Positions 35,829 through 44,289 of a stretch of DNA of 64,000 nucleotides are shown here, one piece after another. The notes under the pieces are model-generated. The model had not been told where the DNA came from, ran no database searches, and saw only the letters and a program-made list of their open reading frames with translations. The position numbers and the translations under genes were made by a program. Source of the DNA: Streptomyces sp. NBC_00285 (GTDB lineage Bacteria; Actinomycetota; Actinomycetes; Streptomycetales; Streptomycetaceae); NCBI RefSeq assembly GCF_036174265.1, contig NZ_CP108055.1:8680001-8744000 (forward strand), in the 5' to 3' direction. Within the stretch, counting starts at the first letter, position 1. Each line of letters starts with the position of its first letter.

Positions 35829-36998
35829 ATGCGCTTCCGCCATCCCGACGGCACCACCGTCCACCTCGCCTACTGCACCAACGTCCACCCCGCCGAAACC
35901 CTCGACGGTGTCCTCGCCCAACTCCGCGACCACTGCGAGCCCGTCCGCCGCCGCCTCGGCCGCGACCGCCTCGGCATCGGCCTGTGGCTCGCCCGCGACG
36001 CCGCCCACGCCCTGGTCAGCGACCCCTCCGCGCTCCGCGCCCTGCGCACCGAACTCGACCGCCGCGGCCTCGAAGTCGTCACCCTCAACGGCTTCCCCTA
36101 CGACGGCTTCGGCGCCGAAGAGGTCAAGTACCGCGTCTACAAGCCGGACTGGACCGACCCCGAACGCCTCGACCACACCACCGCCCTGGCCCGCGTCCTC
36201 ACCGGACTCCTGCCCGACGACGTCACCGAGGGCACCATCTCCACCCTGCCGCTCGCCTGGCGCACCCACTACGACGACGCGAGCGCCGACAAGGCCCACA
36301 CAGCCCTGCGCACCCTCGCCGAACGCCTCGACGCCCTCCAGGAGCTGACCGGACGCTCCATCCGTGTCGGCCTCGAACCCGAACCTGGCTGCGTCGTCGA
36401 GACCACCGGCGACGCCATCGCACCGCTGACCGCGATCGCCCACGACCGCATCGGCATCTGCGTCGACACCTGCCACCTCGCCACCTCCTTCGAAGACCCG
36501 CACACCGCCCTGGACGCACTCACCACGGCCGGCGTCCCCGTCGTCAAGACCCAGCTCTCAGCGGCCCTGCACGCCGAACACCCCCATCTCCCCGAGGTCC
36601 GCGAAGCACTCGCTGCCTTCGACGAGCCCCGCTTCCTGCACCAGACCCGCACGGCCACCTCCGCCGGCCTGCGCGGCACCGACGACCTCGGCGAGGCCCT
36701 CGCCGGCAGCGCCCTGCCCGAGGGAGCGCCCTGGCGCGCCCACTACCACGTCCCCTTGCACGCGGCCCCCGCCACACCCCTCACCGGCACACTCCCCGTA
36801 CTCAAGTCCGCCCTGACCCGCCTCGTCGGCGGCCCGCACCCGCTCACCCACCACCTGGAGGTCGAGACCTACACCTGGCAGGCCCTCCCACCCGAACTGC
36901 GCCCCCGCGGCCGCACCCAGCTCGCCGACGGCATCGCCGCCGAACTCACCCTGGCGCGCGACCTGCTGACGGACCTCGGCCTGAAGGAGCTGCCATGA
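35829..36998 (+). CDS. eboE: EboE-like TIM-barrel protein (metabolite traffic)
   Basis: 389 residues, start ATG 35829 four bases after the TatD stop. YCTNVHPAETLDGVL at the N-terminus is the hallmark of the EboE family; VGLEPEPGC (Glu) and GICVDTCHLA (Asp, His) are metal-site strands of the xylose isomerase-like fold. The stop overlaps the following start (ATGA), so it is strictly coupled. No catalytic activity is established for this family. Confidence 0.85.
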   Translation: MRFRHPDGTTVHLAYCTNVHPAETLDGVLAQLRDHCEPVRRRLGRDRLGIGLWLARDAAHALVSDPSALRALRTELDRRGLEVVTLNGFPYDGFGAEEVKYRVYKPDWTDPERLDHTTALARVLTGLLPDDVTEGTISTLPLAWRTHYDDASADKAHTALRTLAERLDALQELTGRSIRVGLEPEPGCVVETTGDAIAPLTAIAHDRIGICVDTCHLATSFEDPHTALDALTTAGVPVVKTQLSAALHAEHPHLPEVREALAAFDEPRFLHQTRTATSAGLRGTDDLGEALAGSALPEGAPWRAHYHVPLHAAPATPLTGTLPVLKSALTRLVGGPHPLTHHLEVETYTWQALPPELRPRGRTQLADGIAAELTLARDLLTDLGLKELP

Positions 36999-38392
36999 GC
37001 CACCAGCCCCAGGAGGCGGGACCGACCCCGCTCCTCGTCCTCGACGTCGTCGGCCTCACCCCCCGACTCCTCCACCACATGCCCCACCTCACATCCCTCG
37101 CCCGATCCGGCTCCCAGGCCCCGCTCGGCACCGTGCTGCCCGCCGTCACCTGCGCCGCCCAGTCCACGTTCCTCACCGGCACCCACCCGTCGGAGCACGG
37201 CATCGTCGGCAACGGCTGGTACTTCCGCGAACTCGGCGACGTACTCCTGTGGCGTCAGCACAACGGTCTGGTCGCCGGCGACAAACTCTGGGACGCCGCC
37301 CGCCGCGCCCACCCCGGTTACACGGTCGCCAACATCTGCTGGTGGTACGCCATGGGCGCCGACACCGACTTCACCGTCACCCCCCGTCCCGTGTACTACG
37401 CCGACGGCCGCAAGGAGCCCGACTGCTACACCCGGCCCCCGGCCCTGCACGACGAACTCACCGAAAAACTCGGCACCTTCCCCCTCTTCCACTTCTGGGG
37501 GCCCGGCGCGGACCTGGTCTCCAGCCAGTGGATCATCGACGCGACCCGCCACATCATGAGCACCCGCCACCCTGATCTGACGCTCTGCTACCTCCCTCAC
37601 CTCGACTACGACCTCCAGCGCTTCGGCCCCGACGACCCACGCGCCCTGAAGGCCGCCGCCGACCTGGACCGGGCCCTGGCCCCGCTCCTGGACGACGCCC
37701 GCGCGGAAGGCCGTACCGTCGTCACGCTGTCCGAGTACGGCATCACCCGCGCCGACCGCCCCGTCGACATCAACCGCGCACTGCGCCGCGCCGGACTCCT
37801 GGAGGTGCACACCCAGGACGGCATGGAGTACCTCGACCCGATGGCATCCCGTGCCTTCGCGGTCGCCGACCACCAGATCGCCCACGTCTACGTGCGCCGC
37901 CCCGAAGACCTCGCTGCCACCCGCGCCGCCCTCGCCGGCCTGCCCGGCATCGAGCAACTCCTCGACGACGAGGGCAAGAAGGCCCACCATCTCGACCATC
38001 CGCGCTCCGGCGAACTCGTCGCCGTCGCGGAACCGGACGCCTGGTTCACGTACTACTACTGGCTCGACAACGACCGCGCGCCCGACTTCGCGCAACTCGT
38101 CGAGATCCACCGCAAACCCGGCTACGACCCGGTCGAACTCTTCATGGACCCGCTCGACCCCTACGTCAAGGTCAAGGCGGCCACCGCACTGGCCCGCAAG
38201 AAACTCGGCCTGCGCTATCGCATGGCGGTCGTGCCCCTCGACCCGTCACCTATTCGCGGCAGCCACGGCCGCCTTCCCCAGAGCGACGACGACGGTCCGC
38301 TCCTCATCTGCTCCACCCCCCGCGCCGTCGGCGACCGCATCGCGGCCACCGACGTGAAGTCGCTCCTGCTCCGACTGGCCGGTCTTTCCTGA
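36995..38392 (+). CDS. Alkaline phosphatase-superfamily nucleotide pyrophosphatase (EboF-like)
   Basis: 465 residues from ATG 36995. LLVLDVVGLTPRLL gives the first metal Asp, TCAAQSTFLTGTHPSEHGI the Thr/Ser nucleophile region and metal-site residues, YLPHLDYDLQRFG the Asp-His pair and ADHQIAHVYV another His. This is the nucleotide pyrophosphatase/phosphodiesterase branch. The protein has no obvious signal peptide, so it is probably cytosolic. It ends the tight translationally coupled EBO-like run. Confidence 0.85.
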   Translation: MSHQPQEAGPTPLLVLDVVGLTPRLLHHMPHLTSLARSGSQAPLGTVLPAVTCAAQSTFLTGTHPSEHGIVGNGWYFRELGDVLLWRQHNGLVAGDKLWDAARRAHPGYTVANICWWYAMGADTDFTVTPRPVYYADGRKEPDCYTRPPALHDELTEKLGTFPLFHFWGPGADLVSSQWIIDATRHIMSTRHPDLTLCYLPHLDYDLQRFGPDDPRALKAAADLDRALAPLLDDARAEGRTVVTLSEYGITRADRPVDINRALRRAGLLEVHTQDGMEYLDPMASRAFAVADHQIAHVYVRRPEDLAATRAALAGLPGIEQLLDDEGKKAHHLDHPRSGELVAVAEPDAWFTYYYWLDNDRAPDFAQLVEIHRKPGYDPVELFMDPLDPYVKVKAATALARKKLGLRYRMAVVPLDPSPIRGSHGRLPQSDDDGPLLICSTPRAVGDRIAATDVKSLLLRLAGLS

Positions 38393-38449
38393 CTGCTCCC
38401 AAGTGAAGCACCCACCACTGACAACGCCCTGCGACCTGAGGATTCAGAC

Positions 38450-39490
38450 ATGAGCCGCATGTCCCAGCCCGACCCCGAGCTCACCCACCGCCTGACCAGA
38501 CGAGGCATGCTCGGCGTGGCCGCCGGTGCCACCGCGACCGTATTGCTGGGGGCCGCAGCGGTCCCGGCGGCCGCCGCCACCGAGGCCGCCGACAGGACAT
38601 CAGGCCACGGCCGCCCCGTCCTGCCCCCCGGCCGCCTCGGCATCCAGCTCTACAGCCTCCGCGACAAGGTCTCCACCCTCGGCTTCGCCCCCGTCTTCGC
38701 CGAACTGGAGAAGTACGGCTACGACGAGGTCGAGTTCGCCGGCTACACCCAGGGCTCGGCCGGACCGATCACCCTCGCCCAGCTCAAACGGCTGGCCCGC
38801 AACCACGGCCTGAACCCGATCGGCAGCCATGTCGGCTACTACTCGGACGACCCGAACGCCTACACCTTCGCCCAGAACCTCACCAAGGTCCTCGACGATG
38901 CTCAGGCCCTCGGCCTCAAACACATAGGAACCGCCTCAGGACCGTTCCGCTACGGCTCGACCGTCGACGCGTGGAAGCGCGCCGCCGAGGAGTTCAACAC
39001 CTACGGTGCGGCGGCGAAGGCACGCGGCATGAAGTTCTACCAGCACAACCACTCCGAGGAGTTCTCCTTCGCCACCGACAACCCCAAGGTCCGTCTCTAC
39101 GACGTGCTGCTCAAGGAGACCGACCCCGACCTGGTGTTCCTGGAGATGGACATCTTCTGGGCCTACTCGGGCCAGTTCCGCTTCTCCAAGCGGCCCGACG
39201 GCACCCCCGCCCCCTTCGAGCCCCTGAACTACGTCCTCAGGCAGCCCCACCGCTACCCGCTCTTCCACGTCAAGGACGGTGTGAGCGACCCGGCCGACAC
39301 CTACGGCTACCGCATGACCGACGTAGGCGACGGCGACATCGACTACCAGAAGTTCATCTCCGCCGTGACCCGGCTGCGGGGCGAGCGCCTGGCCCATCAC
39401 TGGCAGGCCGAGCACGACCAGCCCACCGACTCGTTCAGCTTCGCACGGCGTTCCAGCGCGTATCTGCACTCGCTGCGGGAGAAGTGCTGA
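38450..39490 (+). CDS. Tat-exported sugar isomerase/epimerase-like TIM barrel
   Basis: 346 residues. LTRRGMLGVAAGATATVLLG is a twin-arginine signal, cleaved near residue 43, so this barrel acts outside the membrane, unlike its cytosolic relatives in the same cluster. Ligand strands EVEFAGYTQ, KFYQHNHSEEF, FLEMDIFWAYSG and PLFHVKDGV are seen. GAGGATTCAGAC precedes the ATG. It follows the EBO-like genes by 57 bp and is closed by a strong hairpin. It may process a sugar before uptake by the ABC importer. Confidence 0.83.
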   Translation: MSRMSQPDPELTHRLTRRGMLGVAAGATATVLLGAAAVPAAAATEAADRTSGHGRPVLPPGRLGIQLYSLRDKVSTLGFAPVFAELEKYGYDEVEFAGYTQGSAGPITLAQLKRLARNHGLNPIGSHVGYYSDDPNAYTFAQNLTKVLDDAQALGLKHIGTASGPFRYGSTVDAWKRAAEEFNTYGAAAKARGMKFYQHNHSEEFSFATDNPKVRLYDVLLKETDPDLVFLEMDIFWAYSGQFRFSKRPDGTPAPFEPLNYVLRQPHRYPLFHVKDGVSDPADTYGYRMTDVGDGDIDYQKFISAVTRLRGERLAHHWQAEHDQPTDSFSFARRSSAYLHSLREKC

Positions 39491-39504
39491 CCGTGCAGGA
39501 CTGA

Positions 39505-39555
39505 GGCGGGGCCCCGAGGGCGCAGGGGGCGCTCCCCGCCGGTCGGGGCCCCGCC
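39505..39555 (+). terminator. Strong hairpin terminator closing the ABC/EBO-like gene cluster
   Basis: Perfect 13-bp arms 39505-39517 (GGCGGGGCCCCGA) and 39543-39555, 25 nt apart, 14 bp after the Tat-exported isomerase stop. It may also face the minus-strand pseudogenes beyond. Confidence 0.75.
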
Positions 39556-39580
39556 GTCGTGTATGCGGGCAGACCGTCGG

Positions 39581-39779
39581 CCCCGGACCGCCGCGGCGGC
39601 CGACAGGGCGGTACGGTCCCCGCCCGCGTACACGTTCATGGAGTGGCAGCCCCGGCGCGTGGGAAGCCGACGAGGGCCGGGCCGGCCTCGGCGGCCGGGC
39701 CGACGGCACGGGCGGAGGTTTCCGTTGTGGAGTGCGCGGCCGACGAAACTGTCGACGGCGGTTCCGTCACTCGTCCCAT
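39581..39779 (-). pseudogene. fdhD pseudogene with large internal deletions
   Basis: ATG 39779 begins MGRVTE exactly like the intact fdhD, overlapping the end of the fdhF pseudogene. It then jumps, with a frame change, to codons for AVDSFVGRALHNGNL (family [16 protein letters not shown]), and again to AEAGPALVGFPRAG and MNVYAGGDRTAL near the C-terminus. The CxxC segment is lost. It is a decayed second copy beside the decayed formate dehydrogenase alpha gene. Confidence 0.8.
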
Positions 39780-40591
39780 GTCCGGCCTCCCTTCCGCAGT
39801 GCCACGAGGGCCATCTTCTCGATCCGGATCGCCACGGCCCCGAACTCCACGGCCCCGGCAATCGGACAACCGGCGTCGGCAGCAGGCCGGTTGGTGTCCA
39901 ATGCGTCCGGCGGACGTACCGTCATGAACGCCAGGCCGGTTCGCAGCGCAGGATCCACCCACACCGGTGCCGCCGTCGCACCTCGCCGGGTCACGACCCG
40001 CACCTCCTCGCCGACCACCACGCCATAGCGCTCGGCGTCCTCCGGGCTGAGCTCGACGCACTCGGCGCGTCGCAGCGATGACGCCGAACCTCCCCTCCGC
40101 AGCTGTGTGTTGGCGGAGTGGAGGCGATGCCCTTCGGTGAGCCGGACCGGGTAGGCCTCGTCCGTGAGGTCGACGGGAGGGGGGTGCCCGACGAGGTGGA
40201 ACGGCGTGCGCCGCCCTCCATCGGTGTGATCGCGGCCGGTGAGCAGCGACAGATCGGACAGCGCGCGGCGGCCGTCAACGCACAGCTCGGCCACCTCGAA
40301 GGCCCGCGCCGGCTCACCCCGGACGTAGGCGTGCGCCAACCCCCTCATGACAGCGGCCGGTACGCCCGTCACCTTCACCGCGAGCGACAACGTCCAGGGC
40401 TCGACGAGCCTTTCGTACTCCGCGAAACCGGAGGTCGCGCGCTCGATGTACCTCCGGTCGATCAGATCCGCCCGGATGATCTCCCGACCGATCGCATGGG
40501 CCATCGGGACCTGACTTCCGGTCTTCGGCCGGAGCCGACCGTCTGCACCGACGCCGTGGGCACCGACGCCGCGGGTACCCGGTTCCGTCAT
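39767..40591 (-). pseudogene. Formate dehydrogenase alpha-subunit pseudogene (fdhF-like)
   Basis: The frame is open for 274 codons but holds only pieces of a molybdopterin oxidoreductase. After about 30 odd residues come MAHAIGREIIRADLIDRRYI (mid-protein), then a jump to TPFHLVGHPPPVDLTDEAYP and the C-terminal cofactor-binding domain (YPVRLTEGHRLHSANT, CPIAGAVEFGAVAIRIEK). The 4Fe-4S domain, catalytic Cys/Sec loop and most of the middle are absent. Its start overlaps the reductase stop (ATGA) and its end overlaps the fdhD remnant, so the original order was reductase-fdhF-fdhD. It may be annotated as a short molybdopterin protein but is unlikely to work. Confidence 0.78.
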
Positions 40592-41559
40592 GCGGCGGCC
40601 CGGAGGGCGAGGAGGTCGGAGAGGGCATGGACGGTGCGCAGCGTCGGGACGTCCACACCGGTGATCTCCGCCAGCTCGATGACGGCGGTGAGGAGGACGT
40701 CGAGTTCGAGCGGCTTGCCGCGCTCCAGGTCCTGGAGGGTGGAGGTGCGGTGGTCGCCCACTCGTTCGGCGCCGGCGAGACGCCGTTCGATGGAGACGCC
40801 GACGGTGCAGCCCAGGGCCTCGGCGACGGCGAGCGTCTCGGCCATCATGGTCTCGATGACTTTGCGGGTACCTCCGTGCAGGCACATCTGCCGCATGGTG
40901 GCGCGAGCCAGTGCGCTGATCGGGTTGAAGGAGATGTTCCCGAGCAGTTTGAGCCAGATGTCGTCGCGCAGGTTCGCCTCGACCGGGGCCTTGAGACCGC
41001 CGGCCCGCATGGCCTCACCGAAGGCGAGACACCGCGGGGAGAGACTGCGGTCGGGCTCACCGACGGAGAACCGGGTGCCTTCCAAGTGCCGTACGACACC
41101 GGGAGCTTCGAGCTCGGTGGCGGCATACACGACACATCCGATCGCCCGGGAGGGCGCGAGCACTGCACTGACCGCACCGCCCGGGTCGACGCTCTCGATG
41201 CGGTGGCCGTCGTAGGGGCCGTCGTGCCGGTGGAAGTACCACCAGGGGATACCGTTCTGGGCCGCGATGACCGCGGTCGAGTCGTGGAGAAGGGGCTCGA
41301 TGAGCGGCCCACACGCCGCGTACGAGTTGGCCTTCAGCCCGAGGAAGACGTAATCGACCGCACCGATCTCGGCCGGGTCGTCGGTGGCGTGCACATGGGC
41401 GGTGAAGTCACCGCGGGAGCTGAGGACCTGGACGCCGTGTCGGCGCATGGCGGCCAAGTGGGGTCCGCGGGCGACGAGGTGGACGTCGGCGCCGCCTTGA
41501 TGGAGCGCTGCGCCGACGTAGGCGCCGATGGCACCGGCGCCGAGGATTGCGACTTTCAT
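40588..41559 (-). CDS. Ketopantoate reductase-family protein, candidate oxalyl-CoA reductase
   Basis: 323 residues of the ApbA/PanE fold. N-terminal ILGAGAIGAYVGAAL binds NADP; FLGLKANSY and LKLLGNISFNPISALARA are the family's Lys and Asn/Ser substrate motifs. In Methylobacterium a PanE homologue (PanE2) reduces oxalyl-CoA to glyoxylate. This gene sits among OFA transporters, formyl-CoA transferases and formate dehydrogenase genes, with a GntR operator 60 bp upstream, so that role is more likely than pantothenate synthesis. This remains inference. It is the intact head of an operon whose other genes have decayed. Confidence 0.82.
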   Translation of the reverse strand: MKVAILGAGAIGAYVGAALHQGGADVHLVARGPHLAAMRRHGVQVLSSRGDFTAHVHATDDPAEIGAVDYVFLGLKANSYAACGPLIEPLLHDSTAVIAAQNGIPWWYFHRHDGPYDGHRIESVDPGGAVSAVLAPSRAIGCVVYAATELEAPGVVRHLEGTRFSVGEPDRSLSPRCLAFGEAMRAGGLKAPVEANLRDDIWLKLLGNISFNPISALARATMRQMCLHGGTRKVIETMMAETLAVAEALGCTVGVSIERRLAGAERVGDHRTSTLQDLERGKPLELDVLLTAVIELAEITGVDVPTLRTVHALSDLLALRAAA

Positions 41560-41618
41560 GGGTGGGAGCTCCGTTCGGTGAGGGTGACCGAGGAACTGCC
41601 GACTTTGTCGACTGAATA

Positions 41619-41628
41619 TTGTCTACAG
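41619..41628. promoter_or_regulatory. GntR-type operator B (TTGTCTACAG)
   Basis: A perfect match to the shared decamer YTGYMTACAG, 60-69 bp upstream of the reductase start at 41559 and facing the GntR gene at 41795. A weaker related sequence, GTAGACTGTAGGC, is at about 41724-41736 nearer the regulator. Confidence 0.55.
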
Positions 41629-41794
41629 GATGGAGTGAGTGCTGAGCAAGAGCCGTGACGTCATCAAGCCGGTGAGCTGCCGATACGCACCCGTACGACC
41701 TGCACTCCCGGTGGTTGTGCGCCGTAGACTGTAGGCGAAAGCCAATTCATAATCGGCTCAGATGCAGCGACGACGCTGTTCAGGAGGGACCGCG

Positions 41795-42472
41795 ATGTTG
41801 CCGACGACAGGACTGCCGTACGGGGCGGTGCCCAGGCTGGAACGTCCTGGTCCGTTGCGTGATCGTGTGTACGGGGCGTTGCTCGAGCTGATCACGACGC
41901 GGGCGCTTCAACCGGGTCAGCATCTTGTGGAGAGTGAGCTGGCCGGTCATCTGGGGGTGTCGCGGCAGCCGGTGCGGGAGGCGTTGCAGCGGTTGAACAC
42001 GGAGGGGTGGGTGGATCTTCGGCCCGCTCAGGGCGCGTTCGTGCATGAGCCCACGGATGAGGAGGCTGATCAACTCCTCACCGTGCGGACGTTGTTGGAG
42101 GCTGAGGCGGCCGGGCTGGCTGCGGCGAACGCGGGCAGTGCGGGTATCGCCGCTCTGGAGGAGTTGTGTGCGCTGGGGGAGGGCGCGGTTGCCGCGGATG
42201 ACGTGGACGGCGCGGTGGCCCTGAATGCCCGGTTGCACGCCAAGGTGATGGAGTTGGCGGGCAACGCGGTCCTGGCCGAGTTGGCGGCGCAGGTGGACCG
42301 TAGGGTGCGTTGGTACTACACGCCGATCGCCCGGCAGCGTGGCCGGCAGTCCTGGATCGAACACCGTGAGCTGATCGCCGCGATCGCAGACCGCGACGAA
42401 CAGCGCGCCACCGCGGTGATGCGCGCCCACACGGAACACACGCGGAAGATGTATCACGACCGCGAGAAGTAG
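41795..42472 (+). CDS. GntR/FCD-family transcriptional regulator 1
   Basis: 225 residues; ATG 41795 with AGGAGGG six bases upstream. The winged helix shows HLGVSRQPVREALQRLNTEG, the FadR-type recognition segment, and the C-terminal FCD domain has the His residues expected for metal or acid binding (ALNARLHAKV, EHRELI, MRAHTEHT). It is closely similar to the regulators at 54545 and 56263 and to the broken copy at 23451. It diverges from the reductase-fdh locus with operator B between. FCD regulators typically answer small carboxylic acids, so oxalate, glyoxylate or formate are reasonable candidates. Confidence 0.92.
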   Translation: MLPTTGLPYGAVPRLERPGPLRDRVYGALLELITTRALQPGQHLVESELAGHLGVSRQPVREALQRLNTEGWVDLRPAQGAFVHEPTDEEADQLLTVRTLLEAEAAGLAAANAGSAGIAALEELCALGEGAVAADDVDGAVALNARLHAKVMELAGNAVLAELAAQVDRRVRWYYTPIARQRGRQSWIEHRELIAAIADRDEQRATAVMRAHTEHTRKMYHDREK

Positions 42473-42808
42473 CCGACAGACCGGACAGGCGCCCGCCCGC
42501 TCGCCGGCCGGCCGGTTTCGGTGGCGTGGTTGCGTGCGCGGGCTCTCCGGTCTGCCCGGTGCCTTGAGCCGTCCGCAGGCAGCCGATTCCGGCGATGCGC
42601 CCTCGTCCCCGGGTCGAATCGGATCCGGTATCCCGTCACCTCCGCGAGCAACTGCACCCGCAGGCGGCCGGATCCGGCGGACTGCGGCCTCCGCGGGCGT
42701 AATGAGCTCAGGCGCTCCGTCCTCACTTCGTCGGACACTGACACAGACGCCCGGCCCGGTTCGCAGGCAGCCGCCGCGGACGCCCCGCCCCCTCCCGCGA
42801 TCAGTCGG
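42473..42808. other. Intergenic region between GntR 1 and the OFA transporter pair
   Basis: About 335 bp plus the following hairpin. Very GC-rich, with open frames on both strands but no recognisable protein, ribosome site or operator. I see no gene here. Confidence 0.5.
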
Positions 42809-42856
42809 ATCAGGCGGCCCTTCCCTGGCGAACACTGTGGGGGAGGGCCGCCTGAT
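42809..42856 (-). terminator. Terminator hairpin downstream of the OFA transporter pair
   Basis: Perfect 13-bp arms ATCAGGCGGCCCT (42809-42821) and its complement (42844-42856), extended by near-complementary TCCC/GGGG toward the loop. It lies 16 bp after the last transporter stop on the minus strand. Confidence 0.75.
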
Positions 42857-42872
42857 GTCCGGACCGCCGTAC

Positions 42873-44288
42873 TCAGGCCGTCGCTTGTTGCTGCGGCGCA
42901 GGGGCGCCGCCCCGCGTCCGCCCCGGCTGCCGCAGCAGGAGGGTGATCGCCGCCGCGAGCATGGAGGTGACGCCGGCCAGGGCGTACGCCCCGTCGTAGC
43001 CCCAGGCCGCGACGACCATCGAGCCGAGGCCACCGCCGAACAGGCCGCTGATCAGCTTGCCGCTGTACACCAGACCGTAGTTGGAGGCGTTGAAGTTCTC
43101 CCCGAAGTAGTCCGGGGTGAGCGCCGCGAACAGCGGGTAGAACGCGCCTCCGCCGAACCCGGAGAGGAACGCGAAGACCAGGAACAGCGACTGGCTCCTG
43201 ATGTCGCCCGCCCAGATCACACCGAACTGGGCGAGACCCAGCACGACGATCACGAACACCAGCGTGGACTTGCGGCCCCACTTGTCGGACAGCCAGCCCA
43301 CCACCCCGCGGCCGACGCCGTTGATGACCGCCATGACGCCCATGGAGGAGGCCGCCACCAGCGGGCCGAAGCCCACCTCCTTGGCGTAGTCGACCTGGAA
43401 GGAGATGCCGAAGATCGAGACTCCCGCGGTCATGACGAGCGCGACCCACATGAGGGGAAGCATGCCGGTCCTGATGGCCTCCTTCGGCGTGAACTGCCGT
43501 ACCGCCGGAGGGTTCTTGGCGAGCGCGACGGCTCCCTTCCCGCTGCCGCCGTAGGTGAGCGGGTCGATGTCCGCGGGCCACCAGTTCTTCGGAGGGTCCT
43601 TGAAGAAGAACGCGCATACGACGACCACGATCAGGATGTAGCAGCCGATGAGGTCCAGGACCCGGTGGTAGTTCGCGGTGTCGAAGCCGTAGTTGAAGAT
43701 GAAGATGAAGGGCAACGATCCGTACGCGAAGCCGCCGTTGACGAACCCGGTCCTCGCTCCCCGGCGTTCGGGGAACCACTTGCCGACCATGTTGATGCAG
43801 GTCGCGTAGACCAGCCCGGCGCCGATACCGCCGACGACGCCGAATCCCAGGATCGCCAGCAGGACGTTGTCGAGGTGGGACAGGGCGAGGAACCCGAGCA
43901 TGCACAAAACCGAGCCGATGTACATGGCCTGACGGGCCGTCAGGATGCCCTTCTCCCGCAGCCAGCCCGCCGGGAAGGCGATGCCGGCCTGGAAGAAGAC
44001 CCAGACGCTGAGGATCCAGAAGGTGTTGCTCTGCGTCCAGCCGTGGGCGTGGGACAGGGTGTCCTCGGCCGAGCCGTACGCGTACTCGAAGACGCTGATG
44101 GCCATCATGGTGAGCCAGGGCAGATACACCATGAGTGTGCGTGAATGGCCGAGGATGTCCCGGTCGGTCTCGCCGACGCGGTAGACGCGGCCGCCCGCGT
44201 CGGTCACTTCTCGGTAGGGACGATGTGCGGCGGTGGAGTGTGCGGTCCTGTCGGTCTCGCTGCGTGCTGCGTACGGATCTGCCGTCAT
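42873..44288 (-). CDS. OFA-family MFS transporter, second of a tandem pair
   Basis: 471 residues with twelve membrane segments and a cytosolic N-terminus (TDAGGRVYRVGETDRDIL). GLVYATCINMVGKWFPERRG is the OFA-family cytoplasmic loop, and FFKDPPKNWWPADIDPLTYG is shared with its neighbour. One base separates its start from the stop of the upstream transporter, so translation is coupled. It is expected to carry oxalate, formate or both. Similarity to the upstream partner throughout points to tandem duplication followed by divergence. Confidence 0.88.
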   Translation of the reverse strand: MTADPYAARSETDRTAHSTAAHRPYREVTDAGGRVYRVGETDRDILGHSRTLMVYLPWLTMMAISVFEYAYGSAEDTLSHAHGWTQSNTFWILSVWVFFQAGIAFPAGWLREKGILTARQAMYIGSVLCMLGFLALSHLDNVLLAILGFGVVGGIGAGLVYATCINMVGKWFPERRGARTGFVNGGFAYGSLPFIFIFNYGFDTANYHRVLDLIGCYILIVVVVCAFFFKDPPKNWWPADIDPLTYGGSGKGAVALAKNPPAVRQFTPKEAIRTGMLPLMWVALVMTAGVSIFGISFQVDYAKEVGFGPLVAASSMGVMAVINGVGRGVVGWLSDKWGRKSTLVFVIVVLGLAQFGVIWAGDIRSQSLFLVFAFLSGFGGGAFYPLFAALTPDYFGENFNASNYGLVYSGKLISGLFGGGLGSMVVAAWGYDGAYALAGVTSMLAAAITLLLRQPGRTRGGAPAPQQQATA

Positions 44289-44289
44289 G

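Noticed and set aside
41721..41737. An additional strong GntR operator before GntR 1
   Set aside because: GTAGACTGTAGGC resembles only half of the shared site; it is mentioned as weak but not counted with the matching sites.
42521..42872. Possible small gene between GntR 1 and the OFA pair
   Set aside because: Frames on both strands are low-complexity Pro/Arg/Ser with no ribosome site, and a terminator hairpin occupies the end.
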